From assembly GCF_037975245.1 (NCBI RefSeq), contig NC_092582.1:8327501-8370000 (forward strand): a stretch of 42,500 nt of DNA, in the 5' to 3' direction. The DNA is from Apostichopus japonicus (lineage: Eukaryota > Echinodermata > Holothuroidea > Aspidochirotida > Stichopodidae). Within the stretch, counting starts at the first letter, position 1. Every line of letters starts with the position of its first letter. The notes beneath the pieces were generated by a model. The model ran no database searches. It saw nothing but the letters and a program-made list of their open reading frames with translations, and was not told where the DNA came from. Below are positions 35,221-42,500 of this stretch, piece by piece. The position numbers and the translations under genes were made by a program.

Positions 35221-35803
35221 CCTTGTCGTTAGCTAGTATTGGTTTGCAGTCAGACTTGAGTATATCTGTCGGTTAAAGAGCTCCTTTCATAATGCCAATG
35301 GTTGCGTCTGACGTCACTCTTGTCAACCTGAGATGATACTTTATATCTGTGAAGCTAAGAAGAAGAAGAGAAGCAGGTGATATCGGTGAAGATCAGCGCT
35401 GGGTAAAAGATTGACACGTATGAACTAAAAGGAAATAAATAAATAGTAAGTTCATGAAGTCCGTGTTCCTCACTTCCTCCTCATAATAGTCATCACTAAT
35501 ATATATATGTATATTATATATATATTATTATATATATATTATTATATATATATATTTATTTACACACGGAGGGGTGGGGTGGGGTGTAGCAAGTAGCATT
35601 TAATTAAAAACCTCTAGTAGCAGCCCGGTTATTTATATTCCGTCATCGTGTTTTTGATGGCAGCCAATCTGTAAACGAATATGGTGCATGTCTCGTGTAA
35701 TCCTTCCAATATTAACTGTCGCATGAAAGAACTATTTTCTTTGAAATTTGTTCTAAAAGATTTATTATATAAGTTATGACAATAATGTAACACATATACT
35801 TAT
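35221..35803. other. 5' flank of the 250-residue gene
   Basis: Likely 5' UTR and promoter of the minus-strand gene ending at 35220, but I see no clear TATA or initiator. It contains AT microsatellite sequence at about 35501-35560 followed by GGGGTGGGGT repeats. Confidence 0.4.
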
Positions 35804-35947
35804 GTATTTATCCAGAGACTGACAAACTAAGCTCTCAACAAAGTTATTTCTGTTGTACCATACATTTCAAATTTTAAGAAAGCCTGAGGCGTATATGGAT
35901 CAGCCTTAGCAGTAGATTTAGTGCTGGTCTAGTAGAAACGCTTAACT
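35804..35947. repeat. ~142-bp dispersed repeat, copy 2
   Basis: Second copy of the 32481-32622 repeat. It runs directly into the reverse transcriptase remnant, which the first copy does not. Confidence 0.85.
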
Positions 35948-35951
35948 TTAA

Positions 35952-36713
35952 TTCTTTATTGATTTTGAAAAAGCTTATGATTGTATCGATTGGGATTTTA
36001 TTGACCACACTCTTATTTATTTCAATTTTGGGAAAAGTTTTCGACGATGGATCAAAACACTCTACACTGGTACCTGTAGTTCTTCCTGTGTTCTTAATAA
36101 TGGTCATTCGACAGGTTTCTTCCCTATTTGGAGAGGAGTAAGGCAAGGTTGTCCCCTTAGCCCGTACCTCTTTATTCTATGTGCAGATATTTTAGCTAGA
36201 AAAAGTATTTGTGACAATACAGTCGAGGGGATAAACATATTTGGCAGGGAGATTAAAGTACTGCAGTATGCCGACAACACCACTTTCTTCTTAGACAGTA
36301 CCCGCAACAGCACTGTTAAGGTGCTGAATACATTAGAGAATTTTCGACTAGCATCAGGTCTCAAAATTAATTTCTACACTGTAGACATTTCAGTTGTTTT
36401 GGGATGGGATAACAAATTTAAGTATTTGTGGAGAAAGATTTGATGTAAAAAGTCTTACTGAAAATATAGCTGCAATTAATGCAATGAAACAAATAAACAT
36501 AAACTTTGTATTTTGCAGCACTTTCATAAAAACGGTGTCTCGTTTACCACTATTAGGCCAATACAGAAAACTTTGAGGTCTAGTGCAAGGATTGGATTAA
36601 GACTTTTTACGAGTGTAGTTATATCCGATCCTACCGTTATATTTTGGGGAGCTCGTTTAGCCTACAGGAATTCTGATTTGGAGGGGTTACTGACAATTTT
36701 ACGTGGTGTATAA
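35952..36713 (+). pseudogene. Decayed L1-like LINE reverse transcriptase
   Basis: One frame runs from 35952 to a TGA near 36441. It shows the reverse transcriptase order FIDFEKAYD (motif A), RGVRQGCPLSPYLFIL (motif B) and LQYADNTTFF (motif C), then SGLKIN. The catalytic YADD is mutated to YADN. Similarity then continues in other frames (about 36394-36576 and 36513-36713), so there are frameshifts. No endonuclease or ORF1 is seen: a 5'- and 3'-truncated dead copy. Motif wording resembles the L1/Tx1 group. Confidence 0.85.
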
Positions 36714-39600
36714 ACAGTTTTGAGGAGAAGCATGATTTTCGTGTTCTGTTAGCTAGGCTATACTTGTGAAGTTTTTGTACTCATGATAGTGGTTACGTAC
36801 ATATGTGGTTTTTGGAGCATATATTGGGGCACAACAGTATGTATGGAGTGGGGGGGGGGGTTACCCCTTCCACTCCCCTGGCTACGGGCCTTACCTTTTA
36901 CTGAGAACATTACTTTGTGCTCCTATTATAGTTTCGCGAAATTACCGTATTACCATTAAACGGATGTGACGTGTATAGGCGAATATATGCAATCGAATAC
37001 TTATAAAGTATACCAGACGCTTAGCCTTGAATGTTGCAGGGAAACAGATGACACTCCAATCAACCGCCCCCCAACCCCACCCTCTCTCCAATTATATAAT
37101 AACAGTCTCTCAAGCTCATTCGATCCAGTTTTAAGAGTTTACATCATTCTCCTATGGACATGCCGTAATCAAGTGAGGCCTACCTTTGGCTATTCTGTCG
37201 CTCCAAGTCAAATGAAGAATCTACGTTGAGCTTCTTTTTCGAAGTCGTTGAACGATAGCGAGCAAGGAAAGTTGACAGCTAAAACCCTCCATGGAATCGC
37301 TTCCTGAAAATACAGGCGGATACTTGGATCAGTTTATATCCGTATCGTCGATCATTTATGATCGCCGGGATTAACAAAAGACTTGGTTCTTTAGCACCAG
37401 TAACCTATTGACAGCGAATTGGGTCGAAGTCGCAGCAGCTCGACAAGGCTACGTTATTCAATACCGTATCCTTTATTCTCAACATATGTCAACTGACAGC
37501 GATATCAAAGTTCACTTGACATATTTGACTCAAGTGTAGGCCTATCGTGAACCAAATATCAACAAGAAAGGATATATAGGCTTTATGAGTAATGATGATC
37601 GGCTTAACTATTAAGTAGAAAATAAAGATTCGATACTTATATGCTAACCGATTAAGCATACATATACGCTGACAACAAACTTATTGCTCCTCTCCGTTAT
37701 AGTCCAAAGGTAAGCGATAGGCAACAGTAGGCCCTCTTAACTCCAATATATCACGTTTGAGAAAAAGCCGCCAAACACACAAAGAGAGAATTGATTTGAG
37801 CACCGCCAAAGGATAATAAGTCGATATCTTTCACTACCTTCCTTCCCTTAGTCAATGGAAATAGGTAGGACAACAATAGACCGACTCAATTCTCCACTAT
37901 ACGAAATAAGCTGATACTGTTCCATTAGATGTTTACAATGAAGCATCATATGACCTGACATTGCACTGCATAACTGCTGTTTGCTCAAGATAAACAAAAG
38001 GCAATACAACGCGCAGAATAATTGAACAACTTAACTTGAAATAGTGAGAAAGTTCTTACGATACCTTCGAAGGCAATGCGCGGGTGTGTTTCCGTAGGCC
38101 GCGCGCGCGGGTAAACGCGAAAGTTATCGCGTAATAGCATTATGATAAGCGCGTATAGTTACATTAAAAAACCAATATTATAGAAATATTTGAACAGGTT
38201 AAAGCGCCTAGTTTAAAAGTATGGGAGTCTTGAATCTTGCCATTTTTGGCGCTGTAAAAAATACACAGTTATTACATTAAGGCTTAGTACACAGTAGTTT
38301 AACGATAAAAAGTGAGCGACAAAGTGATTCATAGTTCTAAGCGATTATAGCCTTCATCAACGTTTAACACCAGGTAATTAATTCTTATGTTATTTCTAAT
38401 TTTACACATATTCATATTGTAATAATATCAGATACACGCGTAAACTCACATTCTATTACCCCTCACCCCAATGTGACAATTCTCAACATTCCGTCGCCCA
38501 TGCTTCAAACAGTATTAACCACGCGCACACGTAAAACAGAAATTGGAAAAGTGTAATTTATTATGCATCATGACTTTTCTATAAATTAATTTTACTCAAC
38601 CCGTCTCCGGGTGGGGTGGTGTGGGGTGGGGCGGGGGATAGGACGACGGAGGCGCAGGACTGATGTGTTCAGTAAGCAATTAGACTCAACAATAACCAGT
38701 TTATGTTATCACGGCCTATTATTAACAACACGTAGGCATACGTATTTCATGTTTATAGGTGGAGAAAATACGTGATGGATAATATATAGAATATATATAT
38801 ATTGAACATATTATATATAGCGTGCATAACATATACATAAAGTATCTGAAAAGTAAGGAAAATTGATCACTTAAAGTAAAACATTTAAAAAAAAAATCAA
38901 GTACTTTAAAAATCCCAAAACTTAGAGATTCAAACTTACCCGAGTCAAAAAGTTGTTTTGGTCGATATAGAACTTATATGGCATCTCGGATCATAGCTAT
39001 ACATGTAATGCAATGACTCTGGAATTCTTGATCCCATTTTTGTTCTCCGGACAACATAGCTAACTGAGAGATGTTTGAAATTAATTTCAGAAAAAAAAAA
39101 CATAAATGTGTTCTCTTTCCTCCAATGTGACGTATGGAATGAAAAAGAAATTGTTTCTCGCAAGTGGTCGTATCTCAACGACCTGCTATATATGCTTGGT
39201 GAGAAATGGACTGGAGCAGTACGGTATATGATTGTTATACGGTGGTTGCACGAAAATACGTTAGTAACTCTATCCCTATATGCTTAGAAATAAGAAGTAA
39301 AGTTTGAAACAGTTGAGTACTATCTCAAGAGACACCATATATGCGTTAGTGTCAGCTGCATACTACATGCTTCTCCAAGATCATGCGATATCATCATATG
39401 CATGTAGTCAACGATGAAGGCATGTTACGTATACGGTACTCGAGTAGGCCATACTTCACGCACTGCACAGGTCAAGTGTACATGCAGTCATGCTGTATTG
39501 TGAAGCGATACTCTTCAAGTTGTGGAATTGGAAACTTAAAGTGATATATCGTGCTGTTTAATTTCTATATCAAAAATATCAGTAATTGTTAAGATATATA
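36714..39600. other. Intergenic, no gene recognised
   Basis: AT-rich with a G run at about 36849-36860 and GGGGTGGGGT sequence near 38605-38635. The one compositionally odd spot is a CpG-dense stretch at about 38085-38155 (GGCCGCGCGCGCGGGTAAAC, then GCG-rich). No supported exon. Confidence 0.45.
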
Positions 39601-39679
39601 GGTTCAGAATGTGAGTAATACAGCCAATGGAGACACATTTCTCATGCTAATACCATTCAAAAAATATGGCCCAACTGAT

Positions 39680-39750
39680 TGGGCCAAGGGCGGCGGAAGC
39701 ACTTTTAATCTGGGGGGGGGGGCACCGACATCAAAGGACACTTTGCAGAA
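39680..39750 (+). mobile_element. MITE fragment, GGCGGCGGAA family
   Basis: CCAAGGGCGGCGGAAGCAC followed by a G run and GCACCGACATCA. It is the inverted counterpart of the right end of the 40069-40350 element. Confidence 0.45.
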
Positions 39751-40068
39751 ATTCGATTGGACTGATGCAGCCTTATATTTAGTACCCTTTATAACTCTTA
39801 TTGTATTATCTTATTTGCGTATACACATCACTCATTCAACGCCCCCCCCTCCCCTCAAGGAAAATATGCATACTAGCACTGCAATATCCAATGTGCAAAT
39901 GTGTTACAGGGAACAAGTTTTTTTTAGACAAAATGAGGCGAAATCATGCTCGTTGCTAATGTAGGAATCTTCCGAATTAGAGTTTATTTCTTGTTAATAT
40001 CTTTACAAATTTACTCCATTCGAAATAGCTTTGAGTTTTTGACCCACAGAAATTCATTAAAAGTCAGG

Positions 40069-40350
40069 GGCGTAGCCAGGATTTGCAAAGTTGTATGCAC
40101 GACTAGTCTATCTGAGCGGAGCGCCACCATCAGTTGGCGCGGAGCGTACAAGAAAATTTTTGGTTTTACAAACCCCTCAGATGGCCGTAAACGGCCCTTC
40201 CCGAGTGTTCATTCTGGTTCCCTGGCCTCTTGCTAACTTGAGACACCTCAATTTTTATGTAGAAAAAGCGCACATTTTTAACCTGAGGAAAGGTGGGGTA
40301 GGGGGCACGTGTCCCCTGTGCCCCCCGGTTCCGCCGCCCTTGGATTGGGG
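40069..40350 (-). mobile_element. Non-autonomous element, CAGGGGCGTAGCC family
   Basis: Left end CAGGGGCGTAGCCAGGATTT; right end, read on the minus strand, CCAAGGGCGGCGGAACCG. Between them lie GGGGCACGTGTCCCCTGTGC and unrelated sequence. Ends starting CA(A/G)GGGCG suggest a hAT-like MITE, but I found no clear target duplication. Confidence 0.5.
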
Positions 40351-40868
40351 TATACGACGATTGCACGTGGTAGCGTTTAATTACAACTACATGTAGTCAT
40401 GTTACCATGGTAGCCTATGTGTGCAGACTACCTTCTCGTCGGTAACGAGCTCAGTCTACTTAAAAAACATTGAAATTGAATGATACTGTATTAAGCTACA
40501 TATGCGTAGTCCTTTAATAGCGCACTCTTCATATTTGAATGTCTCTGCCAGTGTAGATACATACCCAGCCATTGTTAATTACAAAGCTATGCGCTTTCAG
40601 CTCACATGTTTAACCCGCTTGAGACGTTCTAAAGTAAGTTATAAACTAATTACTCTAAAACGTGGAAAGACATTCACGAGGAACCGAAGTCCGCTGGGGG
40701 TATCGACGCTAGCTGGATAGCTTACGTGAAAATTGAATTAGAGTATAAGTATACGGTAAAATTGTCAACAGATTTCAAAATTCCTTTTTTGAAGGTTCTA
40801 TCCTCATTTTTTTTGTTCCCATTTAATATTCATGAGACGCCAATAAGGAAATGCTCAGCTGGTGCTAA

Positions 40869-41225
40869 AAGTCAGGGGGGGGGGCAAACACATGCATATT
40901 CCAGGGGCGGGGGCTAAGATGTTATATCGTCCAGGGGAGGGTGTCAGCGGAGGGCCTTTCCCACTTGAAAGATTTTGGTTAAATGTAGCTTGCTTACATG
41001 CACGATGCTGCTGCTTTGCAACATTTGAAAACAATGCTGAAACATTTTCAAGTGTTTAGGTTTGTTTACTTGCACGTACATATGCGTATTTTGCTTAGAT
41101 ATAATTTAAATACGTATCTTTTTTTTTATATCTCTCTGCCGGTAAGTGAGTTCGGGGGAGGGAGGGAGGGTATTCAAGCCGCCTCCCCAAGAAGGGTATA
41201 CGTAGTTGCGCCCCTGCAGGTAGTG
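40869..41225. mobile_element. Further G-rich fragments of the same type
   Basis: AAAAGTCAGGGGGGG at about 40867 repeats the left junction of the 40069 element, and GGGTATACGTAGTTGCGCCCCTGCAG ends near 41221. Fragmentary. Confidence 0.3.
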
Positions 41226-41229
41226 GTGT

Positions 41230-42500
41230 CAAGGCACAGAAAAAGATATTTTGAATTTATGTTTTCTACCATATTTTGGGAAATACATACATTTTCTCTC
41301 TATGATATTGAGCGTGGGAGCCTATACGGAGGGAAAGACATGATTGGATAAGTTCGATGAAAACTTTGGAAGCCCAACAAAATATTCAATACATAATAAT
41401 AATAATCATCCATAGGTTTGTATTACATTTCAGACTAACGGACAGTAGATTTAAGCGACGTTCTATCCCTAAAAGAATTGTTTATTTGGGGACCAAGGTG
41501 AAAAGGTTGAACAGAAGATATCTTCAGACGAGGATCAAAGGAGGGTTGTGGATGGAACACCCCTCCCCATCTTCAACCTATGAACATACAAAAGATATCT
41601 TGTTATTACTTGTAAACCTTATTGTAGAACTCGTCATAGCCTAAATATGAATACAGAATACAACCATTCCGGCTGCACAGAACCCAGGGCAACATCCCCC
41701 TCTATTTTCAAATTCTGGATGATTCAACCCTGATCATAAACAGTGTGTTGGATTCATCGTCATATCGAATGGAGAAACTTTAATACCAGGATATGTGTGT
41801 ATAACAGAATTCATGATTGCTCTCGAGTCTCGACCTTTAACAACGCAATATAATGAAGAATAAAATCACTTTGTTGCTGGGTCCTAAAGTCTTGCGTGGA
41901 GTCACTCATCAATATATAATAATTCATTTTATTCCCCTATAAAAGGTGATCGTTCGGGCTATACTCTCAAAAGTAAATTCTCAATTCTGTGATTGAGAGA
42001 TAATTTAATGGGTGCCGTTCAAAATGTGAATTATAGGCGTATACATGACATGGTCAGAGTAACACATAATTACAACCAAACTCAATATACAGCTTTAAAT
42101 TTGAATGAAGTGCAAACAATTGCTCTTAGGTTGTAATTAAACCCCGATGATTCTTATATCAATTGGACACTTTGATATAATATATTATTCGAATTGTTTT
42201 TTCTTCTACTTCTTCAATCTTGAGGGGTGGGGGGGGGTGGGAGAGGCCGTGGTGAGGGTAGGTGGTGGCGAGGTTGGTGGTGTAGGGACACGTGATGATC
42301 ATTTCAGCATGAAATTATTTTTCTAGTGTGACGATATCATTCGATATAATAAAGAAAGCAACTTAAATATAATGTTTCTGAGTCAGGCAGTCGACCTCGC
42401 ATTATGCAAAAAAGTGCTATAAAACAACTGTAAGGTTGTGATCGATGCTAATACATTTTAAGTTTTATTAATGTTCATGTATCAATGCTGTCAAAGTTGA
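41230..42500. other. Nothing recognised
   Basis: AT-rich with a G run at about 42222-42241. No exon, RNA gene or intact element could be supported. Confidence 0.45.

Overview
The window is AT-rich, intron-dense eukaryotic DNA. It carries three spliced protein-coding genes set in a large amount of repeat DNA. The gene content (a complement-style CCP-CCP-serine protease and a TFIIH subunit close to the human form), the CR1/L2-like and L1-like LINE remnants, the hAT-type MITEs and the frequent GGCCTA motifs suggest a marine invertebrate deuterostome, most plausibly an echinoderm. The species cannot be fixed from the sequence, and the lineage is an inference.

Layout. 1-6713 (+): the 3' part of a CCP/sushi-trypsin protease gene, seven coding exons. 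It starts mid-gene: the first visible exon opens in phase 1, so the signal peptide and any further domains lie outside the window. 6714-11222: intergenic DNA with short tandem repeats, a GC-rich 26-bp palindrome, and a ~480-bp tandem duplication. The second copy of that duplication is split by ~890 bp carrying a 27-bp minisatellite. 11750-24676 (-): a complete 14-exon gene for TFIIH subunit p52 (GTF2H4), 464 codons, every exon joining in frame. Its introns hold two hAT-type MITEs, a 60-bp-arm fold-back, two LINE 3' ends and several local duplications. 24732-25371: a ~22-bp minisatellite directly upstream of that start codon. 25900-27790: an old duplication carrying several copies of a short retroposon whose head matches the 5' end of U2 snRNA, then ~330 bp of (TA)n. 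29367-29516: another copy of the retroposon, 5'-truncated, on the + strand. 33841-35220 (-): a complete two-exon gene for a 250-residue protein that I do not recognise. 35804-36713: a short dispersed repeat running into a decayed L1-like reverse transcriptase. 36714-42500: no gene recognised; only G-rich MITE-like fragments and short AT repeats.

The three genes show no functional link to one another. The protease would be secreted and act in an extracellular proteolytic cascade. p52 is a nuclear housekeeping factor for transcription initiation and nucleotide excision repair. The third protein looks soluble, helical and highly charged.

The most unusual system is the U2-headed short retroposon family. 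Two copies are framed by exact 14-15 bp direct repeats. A third can be compared with an almost unoccupied duplicate of its own insertion site.
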